From: Chrysomallon squamiferum
Lineage: Eukaryota > Mollusca > Gastropoda > Neomphalida > Peltospiridae
Length of the DNA stretch: 20,000 bases
Direction of reading: 5' to 3'
Assembly: GCA_012295275.1 (NCBI GenBank)
Contig: CM022671.1
Span: 34,536,683 to 34,556,682 of the forward strand
Part shown: in pieces, positions 1 to 9,660 of the stretch
How positions within the stretch are numbered: position 1 is the first letter of the stretch
Layout: every line of letters begins with the position of its first letter
The notes under the pieces: model-generated
Told to the model about the DNA's origin: nothing
The model's database searches: none
The model's input: only the letters and a program-made list of their open reading frames with translations
Program-made: the position numbers and the translations under genes

Positions 1-600
1 AAACTGTATCTCACTGGCGAAATAAAATTCAGTAAAGCAATTTTTTTTTTCTTCTTCTATACAAAGGCCAAACCCAGTTGTTTTTATGACTGCAGGGTTT
101 AATATGTTATGGTTGTTACGGAACAATGTCAGATAAGAAGCAGTCTAATGAAGGTGGATAGGACCTCGGGGACACATTTCAACTCACGTACGTATAGACA
201 GCCCACCAACACAGCACAGCATTTCATGTGTTTGCCCTTAATTTGTTATGTCATTGAATCATATTTTTTATCGTAAAGATCTTTTTTTGCTTTTCGGTAA
301 TTAATTAATTAATTAATTTGTTTATTTAACTTTCACAAATGTTTTGTTTGTCAGTATGTATTTATTATATAAGAAACTGCTATCTCTCTTTCTATCTGTC
401 TTTCATGTTCTCTGTCTCTCTCTCATTCTATCTCTCTATCTCTATATCTATCTCTCCCTGTTCTAAAATCTCTCTATCTCTCCCTGTTCTAGAATCTCTC
501 TATCTGTCTTTGTGTCAACAACACTTTTAATGTTATTTCTGTAAACTTGTCGTTCTGTTTGATTCTCTTTATATTTATACCTGACAACAAGCCACAAATA
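1..600. other. AT-rich intergenic sequence with small repeats
   Basis: No gene is visible. The stretch holds a poly-T tract (about 41-50), a short (TTAA)n run at 298-319, and a degenerate pyrimidine-rich CTAT/CTCT/CTGT tract at about 379-512. The open frame across the tract (339-530) encodes only Ser/Leu/Ile-rich low-complexity peptide, as expected from CT-rich repeats. Confidence 0.7.
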
Positions 601-778
601 TGATGATGATGATGATAATTATGATGATGATGATAATTATTATTATTATTATTGTTATAATTACTATTAATATTATTACTGCTATTATTATTACTATTAT
701 ATTATTATTGTTATTATTACTATTATTACTATTATTATTATATTATTACTATTATTATTATTATTATTATTATTACTA

Positions 779-876
<98 letters not shown>
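600..876. repeat. ATG-to-TTA trinucleotide microsatellite array
   Basis: The array begins with ATG/ATA triplets (600-640) and becomes a nearly pure (TTA)n run to about 876, with scattered TTG, CTA and frame-slip interruptions. Its right end abuts a minus-strand tRNA-like sequence. Read on the minus strand, the array is (TAA)n and lies 3' of that relic, so it could have grown from a SINE tail. Poly-Leu, poly-Tyr and poly-Ile frames over it are artefacts. Confidence 0.95.
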
Positions 877-884
877 ACAAACAA

Positions 885-1005
885 TAACATCTGTTGGCTT
901 GTTAAAGGTCAGACGCTTGCCAGGAATTGAACTTGAGATCAGATCAATAGACTCGAACGACGAAAACATAATAAAATAGTTTGACTTGCTTTTAGCTAAA
1001 ACCCA
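885..1005 (-). mobile_element. possible tRNA-derived SINE relic
   Basis: On the minus strand, AGTTCAATTCC (complement of 923-933) resembles a pol III B box, and TTTAGCTAAAAG (complement of about 990-1001) is a weak A-box candidate about 60-70 bases upstream. The sequence then runs into (TAA)n on the same strand, a common SINE tail form. The A box is poor and no family was recognised. It could also be chance similarity. Confidence 0.3.
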
Positions 1006-1340
1006 CAACAAACTTAATAACTTGAGAGGAAAATCATAAACTTAACAACGTTACGAATCTCGTGACATAAAGATGTTAGGAAAACAGTGAAGATAAAACC
1101 AGAAGTTTATTAAATCAAAAAATGAATCGCGGAGTTTAGAGAAGTTGCAAACAAGCGTCGAGGATAACTGATGAGTAAATGTGATAACGCCGAAGAGCAG
1201 TCATTGATTAAAAGACATTTTGAATTTTCTGCTGTATGTCAATTTAAACACAAGCCCAAATATTTAACTATGAACAAACGTAATATATACACATATACAT
1301 GCGTATATATACACCATAGATACATATACATATATACAGA
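1006..1340. other. unique AT-rich spacer
   Basis: No recognisable gene or RNA. The open frame from 1171 runs into TA/CA repeat sequence and has no coding-like character. TATA/CATA-type repeats begin at about 1283. Confidence 0.6.
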
Positions 1341-1395
1341 CATACATAATGCATGCATACATACATACATACATATGTATATACACACTCACATA
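1283..1395. repeat. degenerate (TA)/(CATA) microsatellite
   Basis: Alternating ATACAT, TATATACA and a purer (CATA)n stretch at about 1346-1374. A similar CATA array recurs at 12.2 kb. Confidence 0.9.
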
Positions 1396-1522
1396 TCAAA
1401 ACTATATATTTTACATTTAGTAGTTCATTAATCAAACAAGTCTTTCCTGCACTATCCGAGATGAGATATGAAAATGTAAGTGACTGTCCTATAGTGAACT
1501 TTAGAGCGTCTTTTGATCTATC

Positions 1523-1525
<3 letters not shown>

Positions 1526-1576
<51 letters not shown>
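1526..1576. repeat. (CA)n microsatellite
   Basis: About 25 uninterrupted CA dinucleotides. The flanks are unique sequence. Confidence 0.97.
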
Positions 1577-1577
<1 letters not shown>

Positions 1578-1782
1578 TACATATTAAGAAAGAAGAAAAA
1601 TGAAGGTGTAATTGTAAGTAAGTGGAACTGTCATTTTCAAACTCGTGTCAGGATTTGGCTTAGCGGCATGAAGTATGATTAGCGGCGAGATCAGTTCTTT
1701 TTAGTGTTCGAGCTAGAGTCTTAATGTCTGATTTATTAAGCGTCTTGATATGTTATTAAAGATTGATGAAAAGGAGCACAAA

Positions 1783-2192
<410 letters not shown>

Positions 2193-2500
2193 CTGAGAGT
2201 AGATATATCGTGGGTACTGGGTAAGACCGTGAATGTCGTGTTTAAACATAACTGTGTGTATAATTTAAAATGTTTCTGAGAGTCTTCATTTTATCAGTCC
2301 GTCAATCCGTACTTTCCTCTAACGATTCCCCTCTCCGTCTGTCCAGCAGCTAACTATCTGTGCGTTTGTCCGTCACCGTCTCCGTCTGTTCAAAAATTCA
2401 TCCACCCATCCATCCTGTCGCAAGTGTATCTCCCCACTCATAACTCCACACATCCATATTTATTTATCTTTTCTTCAGTGCACACATCCTTACGACGCAA
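2193..2500. other. pyrimidine-rich degenerate CCGT/CATC stretch
   Basis: After the GA tract, 2290-2430 is C/T-rich with repeated CCGTCTGT, CCGTC and CCATCC words. It looks like a decayed tetranucleotide array. No gene is visible. Confidence 0.6.
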
Positions 2501-3145
2501 TAGAAGAGTTTTTCCAAAAAGAGGATCAGTAATAATGGAAATGAAATGGCAGCTGAAATTACTCGGCCGGTTCTGCATATAAACCTACTATAAGACGCTG
2601 CACGAATTTAATACCACAGCTAATTGTGTTGACGGCACAATTCTCATGAAATCTTCTGACACTGGGATCGATCAGTTTTCAAAAGACAGAAACGGCATGC
2701 TATAAGTTTAATTTCCTCCGGGATGGGTTCATTTGTCATCCTCTTCGTTTTTATGAATAGTCTGTAAATAACGTCTTTGTCCCGCGCGCGCACCGGAACA
2801 ATCTCGAAGAAGGATCACTCGAATAAACGGGAGGGATTTACCTGGCGAAATTCCGCCAGGCGAAAATGTCAATATTCGTTTATCCGCAGCCGACTTCGGA
2901 GTTTTAGCCCGGAGCATCGCGATTTTAAGCCCGGTCATTAATTTAGTTTGTTCGTTTTAAATAAGCGAAGCTTTGTTCCGTTCCTGCATTATGTCGAAAC
3001 CGCGTTGCAGCGTATTCCGTTCTGTAATCAATTGGCAATTTATTCTCGTGGTTCGTGTAGCTGTTATTGTTATTACTGGAAGACGAATGGAAGACACGCC
3101 AGGCGAACGCCATTGTAGAAAACTGGCAAAATAATTTCAGTTCGT
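2500..3145. promoter_or_regulatory. complex CpG-rich block, candidate regulatory element
   Basis: This block lacks the simple repeats seen almost everywhere else and has the densest CpG content of the window, notably 2780-2935 and 2985-3015. It contains a perfect hairpin at 2841-2860, an 11-bp word CGCCAGGCGAA repeated at 2854 and 3097, and homeodomain-type AT cores (CTAATTG near 2620, TAATCAATTG near 3030). A minus-strand frame of 69 codons (2729-2938) crosses it but resembles no family I know. Retained complexity and CpG suggest an enhancer or promoter-proximal element; that role is an inference. Confidence 0.3.
2841..2860. other. perfect inverted repeat (hairpin)
   Basis: CCTGGCG and CGCCAGG are perfect 7-bp complements around a 6-base AAATTC loop. 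The right arm is part of an 11-bp word repeated 243 bp downstream. Confidence 0.85.
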
Positions 3146-3640
3146 CTGTTAGTCTTCACAGTTAAGTAATTCATCGGAGCAAACTGATACCACCAACTTT
3201 TACAAAACCTCTATATAATTTTTTTCCCGATCCAACAGGTTCCCAATGACAAAATGCTTCAGACACTACTTAAACATGATTTCTTGATTAAAGGAAATTC
3301 TGACAGCTACCAGAGTTTGAGTCATTTTTTTTATATTGAAAACAAATACATCTGCACGTGTAATATCCATTATCTGTTAATTCTGAAATAGTAGACGATT
3401 CCATCCAAGAATCATTCGATTATAAACCACTGCTGCCATTTTTCAAGAGTCAGACATGACCACGCATAGTTCTATGACTTTATTAAGATTAGATGTATGA
3501 TACAAGAATTTTATAATGAGAAAGAGAAAAAATATGAAAAGGAGGGAGAGAGAGACAAAGACTAGGTGACAGTTCTTACACTGGGAGCAAGACTGAATGA
3601 AAACGAGCAAGATAATCTTGAAGACAACAAATAGAAATAC
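3146..3640. other. unique AT-rich spacer
   Basis: No gene, RNA or mobile element recognised. The tail from about 3515 becomes purine-rich (GAGAAAGAG) and grades into the GATA/GACA array. Confidence 0.6.
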
Positions 3641-3647
3641 ATCCAAA

Positions 3648-4145
3648 AGTAGATAGATAGATATATACATAGATAGAAAGATAGAGAGACAGAGAGACGG
3701 ATACACAGACAGACATACAGACAAATAGATAGATAGACAGATAAGTAGATAAATAGATTAATAGATAAAAGGATAGATGGATAGATACAGACAAAAAGAC
3801 ACATAGAGATAGATAAAATAAATAAATGGATGGATAGATAGATAGGTAGATAGATAGACAGACAACAGACAGACAGACACATAGACAGACAGACAGACAG
3901 ATAGGTAGATAGATAGAGATTAGATAGATACAAAGACATACAGACAGATGGAAAGATAGATGTAAAGGAGTATGTAGACTGATAGATGATGGATTGTTAG
4001 ATAAACAGACAAAGAGAGATATATACACAGATGGATAAATGGATGGACAGTTAGAAACAAAGACAGGCAGACAGAGAGGCAGAGATAAACAGACACACCG
4101 ATGGATTGATGGACGGACGGGTGAACATGACAGACAGACAGAGAA
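3648..4145. repeat. GATA/GACA (Bkm-type) tetranucleotide array
   Basis: About 500 bp of degenerate GATA, GACA, GATG and GGAC tetranucleotides. The purest GATA lies at 3650-3665 and 3835-3860, and the purest GACA at 3858-3900. The minus-strand frames over it give Cys/Leu/Ser/Ile-rich peptides with no domain. GATA/GACA mixtures are known as Bkm satellite motifs in animals; no role is implied here. Confidence 0.93.
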
Positions 4146-4700
4146 AGGACAGCACACGTTTGTAAGAGACGAAGTCTACGAGATTTCGCTGTCAACTGAA
4201 ACATCCATTATTCATGACACGTTTTATCAATCTCAGAAAGAGAAGAAAAAAACCATAACAACAACGTAAAGCCGACCTTTGTGAAGCATCGTCTGCACTG
4301 ATGACACCATCAGCGTCGTGACGACATTTGCATAGACGTAGGGTCGCGGCAACTGCCAGTACGGAATTCATCAAAACGTCGTTACAGGACAGAACTGTCG
4401 ACAAAGGCAGTCTGTACGTCTGAAAGGGCGTCTTTCTCTGGAAGTCAGTACACAGAGAAATTCGATATTGTTGGACTTTTTAAACCGTAAAAATGGCGCA
4501 GCTGACTTAATTCCGTGTTAGAAGTAAATCATGTCACAGAGAGAGAGAGCTTTAACAAGCAAATTGCTCAACTGATGTCGTGCACAAGCGAAGTTTTCAA
4601 CTTTGGAATTTAGCTAATGGAAACTGCTAATCGAATCTGCTACACAAATAGTTTATTTCCTTACACAGATGCACAAAGATGCAGCTGTGTGGAGCAAGAT
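4146..4700. other. unique segment with moderate CpG
   Basis: Complex sequence, relatively CpG-rich at 4270-4430, with an ATTTGCAT octamer (POU-type site) near 4325 and a short GAGAGAGAG run near 4540. A 70-codon minus-strand frame (4192-4404) matches nothing I recognise. No splice structure can be supported. Confidence 0.5.
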
Positions 4701-4707
4701 AGTCCTG

Positions 4708-4797
4708 TCAGACAGACAGACAGACACACACACACAGACACACACACACACACACACACACAGACACAGACAGACACGCACAGACACAGACAGATAA
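4708..4797. repeat. (CA)n/(CAGA)n microsatellite
   Basis: Mixed CAGA and CA repeats with the purest CA at about 4738-4760. Flanks are unique. Confidence 0.93.
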
Positions 4798-4884
4798 CAG
4801 TACAGTAAAACTATCGAAAGCTGGTCTTGCTGATTAATAAGAAAATACTGAATCTACAAATAAATTAAGGCAAACACTATCTGT

Positions 4885-5079
4885 TTAACGATCAATTTTG
4901 ACTCCGGTCGAATTCTCTCTGCTAGAATTAACTTCAGACTGTGGTAAATACTTAACGGTTCTGTACAGTGGGTACATTTCAGTTTTTATTAGTTTTCTCT
5001 CAATTCTCCTGATGAATATCACAAGAGCAAACATACCGATACATAATACTACCACACACCGGTAACTCGCCATATCCAT
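4885..5079 (-). CDS. candidate small membrane protein or first coding exon (unrecognised)
   Basis: A 64-codon frame, open from an ATG in fair Kozak context (A at -3, G at +4) with an in-frame stop 30 bases upstream, so this ATG would be the true start. The product has a short N-terminus, one strongly hydrophobic segment at about residues 8-22 (VVVLCIGMFALVIFI), a basic cluster directly after it (RRIERKLIK), then a polar tail with an NST sequon. That layout resembles an N-terminal signal anchor, as in Golgi type II enzymes such as carbohydrate sulfotransferases, though basic residues after the segment would fit the opposite topology. A donor-like GGTATGT lies inside the frame and no downstream exon could be linked. 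The frame avoids microsatellites, which sets it apart from most others here, but 64 codons can arise by chance. Function unknown. Confidence 0.2.
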   Translation of the reverse strand: MDMASYRCVVVLCIGMFALVIFIRRIERKLIKTEMYPLYRTVKYLPQSEVNSSRENSTGVKIDR

Positions 5080-5128
5080 ACTAACAGTAACCTTGACTTT
5101 AGTAAGTTAGCATTTAAAAAAATAAAAA

Positions 5129-5835
<707 letters not shown>

Positions 5836-5839
5836 TGCT

Positions 5840-5952
5840 TTACCCTGCGAAGTTGAGAATCGTACGATTCAACGAGGCTTTGCCGAGCTGCAGTGTCCTT
5901 TCGACCTCTGCAGGATAAAACTTATATATTAAGACAGATACCAATTTGTTAA

Positions 5953-5955
<3 letters not shown>
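5840..5955. mobile_element. possible interspersed-repeat relic beside (TTA)n
   Basis: A CpG-containing block directly followed by a (TTA)n array. It contains a perfect 14-bp palindrome GAATCGTACGATTC (5857-5870), framed by GTTG and CAAC, and two CTGCAG words (near 5889 and 5907) bracketing CTTTCGACC, which is faintly B-box-like. The layout, a complex block plus a trinucleotide array, resembles other tRNA-like relics here. No family was identified. Confidence 0.25.

Positions 5956-5956
<1 letters not shown>

Positions 5957-6030
<74 letters not shown>
5957..6030. repeat. (TTA)n microsatellite
   Basis: About 24 uninterrupted TTA/ATT triplets. The minus-strand poly-Asn frame is an artefact of it. 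Confidence 0.97.
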
Positions 6031-6292
6031 CGTGCAATCATAAATAATTCAAAAATTAAATAAATTAGCTGTTTTATTTCTGAACACATTACTCTTGATT
6101 GCTGTAGATTCACGCATACCTTTTTTTTTTCTTTTTTCTGGCGTACAAAGACCATACATCGAAACAAAATAGTTCTTCAATAACAAACGATTTATTTGTT
6201 AAAGAAAACTGCTGTTTTATTATTATATTTATTTTAAACGTCTTTTATGATCTAAACAAGCAAATATTAAAATAGTAATTTTGAAAACTGTA
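6031..6292. other. AT-rich spacer
   Basis: No feature beyond a poly-T tract (about 6121-6137). Confidence 0.6.
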
Positions 6293-6372
6293 TGTATATA
6301 TATATATATATATATATAGGATTAGGTTAGGGTAAGGGATTAGGGTTATGTGTGTGTGTGTGTGTGTGTGTG

Positions 6373-6420
<48 letters not shown>
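6293..6420. repeat. (TA)n / telomere-like / (TG)n compound repeat
   Basis: A (TA)n run to 6316, then 6317-6348 with degenerate TTAGGG units (TAGG, ATTAGG, TTAGGG, TAAGGG, ATTAGGG, TTA), then about 35 TG dinucleotides to 6419 with one TGTTG slip. The Cys/Val frame is an artefact. Confidence 0.9.
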
Positions 6421-7080
6421 ACGTATATCTGTGCGTGTAAATAACAAGTTATTTATCGAAGTAAATACAGTTCCGTTCCAAAAAAAACAACAAAAAAAAA
6501 CCACCATATTTTTTGGTCATTGTCCAAAAACCACAGAAATATTATTACTCTACGTACGTATGTATGCATAGTTACAGACACCTTTTACATACATATTCAC
6601 TCTATGACAAGCACACTGTATCAAAACAATCGCTTTAAAATTAACAAAATGCATTCGGGCTTTTAAATTTGGATCCTTTCACCACGGGAAGACCTTAATA
6701 TTGAAACGATAAACAGATTTCTCCAGCAGAATTGATATTTAACGAATCTAATAATTTTCGCCGGGAGAGGGAATAGATGTGATTTTTTTTTTTTTTTTGT
6801 TAATGCAGAACGCACAGTGAGAGACCAGCGCTATCAGATTGAAACACAGATGCTGTTGAGATGCTGCTCAGGTTGTTTGTAACAGATCTTGGCAACAAAA
6901 TCTGGACAACCAATCAACAAGTTAACATAATTATGATTCCGTGGAGTGTTTTCGGCTTGTGTAAATAACAGATCATTCTTAAAAAAAAAAGAAAAAGAGT
7001 TTGGCTGTGTGCGTATTTTTTTTTTTTTTTCTCTTTCACGTTCGTGTTGCCTACCTGTCTGTTCTTGTTGGAGATACTGA
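6421..7080. other. unique AT-rich spacer
   Basis: No gene or RNA recognised. Poly-A/T tracts lie near 6481-6500, 6783-6798, 6981-6998 and 7016-7032. Confidence 0.6.
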
Positions 7081-7136
7081 TAGTAGTAGTAGTTGTTCTT
7101 GTGTGGTTATAATTGTAACTGTTATTGTTATTGTTA

Positions 7137-7191
<55 letters not shown>

Positions 7192-7403
7192 TACTACTAC
7201 TACTACTACTACTATTACTATTTTTGTTTTATTATTATTATTATTACTACTACTACTACTACTACTATTACTATTTTTATTTTATTATTATTATTATTAT
7301 TACTACTACTACTACTATTATTGTTTTATTATTATTATTACTGTTACTACTACTATTAGTATTACTACTACTACTACTACTATTACTATTACTATTATTA
7401 TTG

Positions 7404-7456
<53 letters not shown>

Positions 7457-7490
7457 GTTATTACTGTTTCTGCTGCTACTGTTGTGGTAT
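7081..7490. repeat. composite (TTA)/(CTA)/(GTA) trinucleotide array
   Basis: About 400 bp made of AGT, TTG, TTA and CTA triplet blocks. At 7191-7340 a (CTA)n block, a TTACTATTTTT-type linker and a (TTA)n block repeat together three times at about 50-53 bp spacing (linkers at 7212, 7265 and 7315). From 7400 to 7455 the array is mostly pure (TTA)n. All long frames here are homopolymer-like artefacts. Confidence 0.95.
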
Positions 7491-7499
7491 TTAAAAAGT

Positions 7500-7644
7500 A
7501 AAATCCTGAACACATCCTATTATTGACAACGATCGATTGATTGAAATTTTGTCCTGTTTCTTCTAACAAATCTTGAAATCTAAACTAATCAAACTAAACA
7601 AATGAAGCGTTGTACTATCTCAGTATTTCAATCATCTTCATCTA
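7500..7644. other. unique spacer
   Basis: AT-rich complex sequence; nothing recognised. Confidence 0.5.
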
Positions 7645-7735
7645 CTGACGTATCTCGGTGCTTAACCGACTCCCTTCTGACAGACAGACAGGTATCGAGT
7701 TCGCAACCCCTGTGCGGAATGTTTTAGCACAGGCA
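7645..7735 (+). mobile_element. probable tRNA-derived SINE head (relic)
   Basis: TATCTCGGTGCTTAACCGAC at 7651-7670 is placed like a degenerate tRNA D-arm/A box, and GAGTTCGCAACCCC at 7697-7710 is a good T-arm/B box (compare GGTTCGAACCC). The spacing of about 45 bases fits a tRNA. The GACAGACAGACAG word between them looks like a small repeat expansion. No acceptor stem closes, so this is not an intact tRNA gene. SINE assignment is inferred. Confidence 0.4.
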
Positions 7736-7794
7736 GAGGTTATATCTCATGTGCACGAATATGTGGATGTGTAGACAACTTTCTTGAAAATTAT

Positions 7795-7812
7795 ACAGTG
7801 AAGTGTATTTAG
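7795..7812 (+). mobile_element. short word shared with the pogo-like repeat at 9.6 kb
   Basis: ACAGTGAAGTGTATTT (7795-7810) matches ACGGTGAAGTGTATTT at 9597-9612 at 15 of 16 bases. The match stops there. It may be a terminal fragment of the same transposon family. Confidence 0.25.
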
Positions 7813-8470
7813 CCATTCATTTTAAAATTAGTAATCAGAATAATGATAAAAAAACAAAAACAGAGCACAATAATAATTGATTAATAAAATAATACAATAT
7901 AAATTCATCAAAATACAGCCAGTTCACCAATATAACACACCATTTTGTTACATTATTGTTTCATGCTGTTTATCGTAATGTCGTTTTTTGGGGGTTGTTT
8001 TTAGCTGGGGAGGTTTGGTTTTTTGTTTATTCATTCATTCATTTATTTATTTTATTAAATGAACCTTACTTCAAATTATAATAATTAAATTGATTATCTG
8101 TCATTCTGTATCTAACAAAAATGGATCAATGTTCATTAAATATTTAGTTGTTTGTTGTTGTTGTTGTTGTTGTTTTTTTTTTAACAATACTAATACGATT
8201 TATATCTAATGCTCATTCGGGAGAAGAAACCTGATACTGTTACACCTTGGGCTACTCGTTATAAAGTGATATGTGATACACACAGAAAACATATAACCTG
8301 AAAAGGCTTCAATAAATCTGTAATAACTGAAACGGGAATGACAACAATACGTATACTACTGGGAATCGATTCTGAAACTATTGACTTATATACAGTATAA
8401 AATTCTTCCATTACAAAATAAACAAGATACACAAGGTACTACCAGTACCATCTATACACGATACGTCTTA
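7813..8470. other. AT-rich spacer with short repeats
   Basis: Small (TTCA)/(TTTA) run at 8028-8055, (TTG)n at about 8150-8172 followed by poly-T. No gene recognised. 8360-8470 may be the decayed 3' part of the minus-strand SINE that starts at 8588. Confidence 0.5.
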
Positions 8471-8473
8471 ATA

Positions 8474-8588
8474 TTATAATTTAGCCTTTCGTAAACCAGT
8501 TATGGCTGGAACGGGAAATTACCCAACTAGAGTGGATCTGCAATCGTCACCTCTCTGTCAAGCGCTCTAACCACTGAACCAAAGTCTA
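8474..8588 (-). mobile_element. tRNA-derived SINE of mollusc type (degenerate)
   Basis: On the minus strand the element starts with TGGTTCAGTGGTTAGAGCGC (complement of 8563-8582), an excellent tRNA A-box/D-arm sequence. A weak B box follows (GATTGCAGATCC), then a body with TTTCCCGTTCCAGCCA, ACTGG and GAAAGGC in order. From memory this matches the body of a SINE widespread in molluscs, where the words read close to TTTCCCGTCCCAGCCA, ACTGGTATATC and AAAGGC; a short internal segment appears deleted here. The 3' part is decayed and no tail was found. The A box also matches many tRNA SINEs, so the family call rests on the body words. Confidence 0.6.
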
Positions 8589-8740
8589 TTTTGAGCAAAG
8601 AATTCGCAGAGGACATATTACGTTTCTGTAGTAATGACTCGACCAAATCAATAACCATAGAAACCACGGGAAAATGCGACTGAATGCAATATATTCACGT
8701 AACCAAGAGATCGTCTCATATTTTATTTACATTTGTGTAA

Positions 8741-8772
<32 letters not shown>

Positions 8773-8996
8773 ATTTGTTATTTAACTTTATGGATACAGG
8801 CACGATCGTTATCTAAATGGCAAATTCATTTGATGGACTGAGACTATGGTCGAAGTCACATCTTCATTAATGGACGGCATGAATTTATGTTAGAATTCTC
8901 GAATTTAAAACACAAAGCAGCAAAATAATAAAATTTAGTTTAATAAAAAAAAAAGAAAAAAAAAAGAATTGTCCGCAATTACGACGATGACAGGAA
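8589..8996. other. unique spacer with poly-T and A-rich tracts
   Basis: Poly-T at 8750-8772 and an A-rich tract at 8944-8966. No gene recognised. Confidence 0.5.
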
Positions 8997-9075
8997 CAAC
9001 AACAACAACAACAACAACAATTGTAATAATAATAATGATAATAATTATTATAATTATAATAATGATAATAATAGT
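8996..9075. repeat. (AAC)n(AAT)n microsatellite
   Basis: About eight AAC triplets (8996-9020), then AATAATAATGATAAT-type triplets with TTATTATAATTATAA able to fold back on itself. Confidence 0.9.
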
Positions 9076-9497
9076 TTTGTGCTTGCGTTATGTTACTGTG
9101 AAAGGAATTGTAGTAACAGTAATAATTGTTATATAATCAGCAGTGACCTATTATGTATTTTATTTTACCTACTTATTATTTATTTCTTTGTTTAGGTTTG
9201 TTTATTATTTATTTATTTATTTACTGGTTGCATAACTTTCGGAATTATCAAAAGAAAATAGTTTATATTCCATTTTAAAATTCTGTATTTTGATTATTTA
9301 AGTTTTTCCTAACTTTCCATAATAAATAGCAACTATTTTTTTGTTTAAATATATATATTTCTACATTAATTATCTTTTACCCACCACTGTGATATTTCTG
9401 TAATAAAATAATAAGAGTAACGTAATAGAATTATTATTTTTACTCACCACATTCGTTGCAATGTTATATCAGTAAATTACTCTAATATAATTTATAC

Positions 9498-9500
<3 letters not shown>
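9076..9500. other. AT-rich spacer
   Basis: TTTATTTA-type words (9165-9225) and general AT richness; no gene recognised. Confidence 0.6.

Positions 9501-9501
<1 letters not shown>

Positions 9502-9533
<32 letters not shown>
9502..9533. repeat. poly-A tract (32 A)
   Basis: An uninterrupted run of 32 A. It lies directly before the pogo-like repeat, and could be a retroelement tail or an independent homopolymer. Confidence 0.9.
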
Positions 9534-9535
<2 letters not shown>

Positions 9536-9660
9536 GTACTTAATTCGAACCTGTTAACTTCAATTATTCGAATTATGCGGGTTTGATGAATAATGTACGG
9601 TGAAGTGTATTTAAATCGAATCTTGTCGTTTACTTGGAATTACTCGAATTAAGTCAAATT
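9534..9660 (+). mobile_element. tandem pair of pogo/Tigger-type terminal sequences (relic)
   Basis: Two related segments lie in direct order. The first, from 9536, reads GTACTTAATTCGAA..ACTT..AATTATTCGAATTA. The second, from 9607, reads GTATTTAAATCGAA..ACTT..AATTACTCGAATTA. They are about 71-76 bp apart. Repeated TAATTCGAA/ATTCGAATTA words are characteristic of the ends of pogo/Tigger/jerky-type DNA transposons, which transpose into TA. ACTTAATTCGA (9538-9548) is also the exact inverse of TCGAATTAAGT (9644-9654), so the unit could be a short inverted-repeat element instead. No transposase is present. Confidence 0.45.

Noticed and set aside
600-1011. Long poly-Leu/poly-Tyr and poly-Ile frames on both strands
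   Set aside because: They are translations of (TTA)n/(TAA)n in different phases. The same applies to frames at 7.0-7.5, 16.8-17.0 and 19.0-19.2 kb.
2729-2938. 69-codon minus-strand frame in the CpG-rich block
   Set aside because: It has no recognised domain, no splice context that could be supported, and a length expected by chance in GC-richer sequence. The block is kept as a regulatory candidate only.
3562-4204. Overlapping Cys/Leu/Ser/Ile-rich frames up to 193 codons
   Set aside because: They arise from the complement of the GATA/GACA array, which rarely makes stops. Several frames are open at once, as expected for a repeat.
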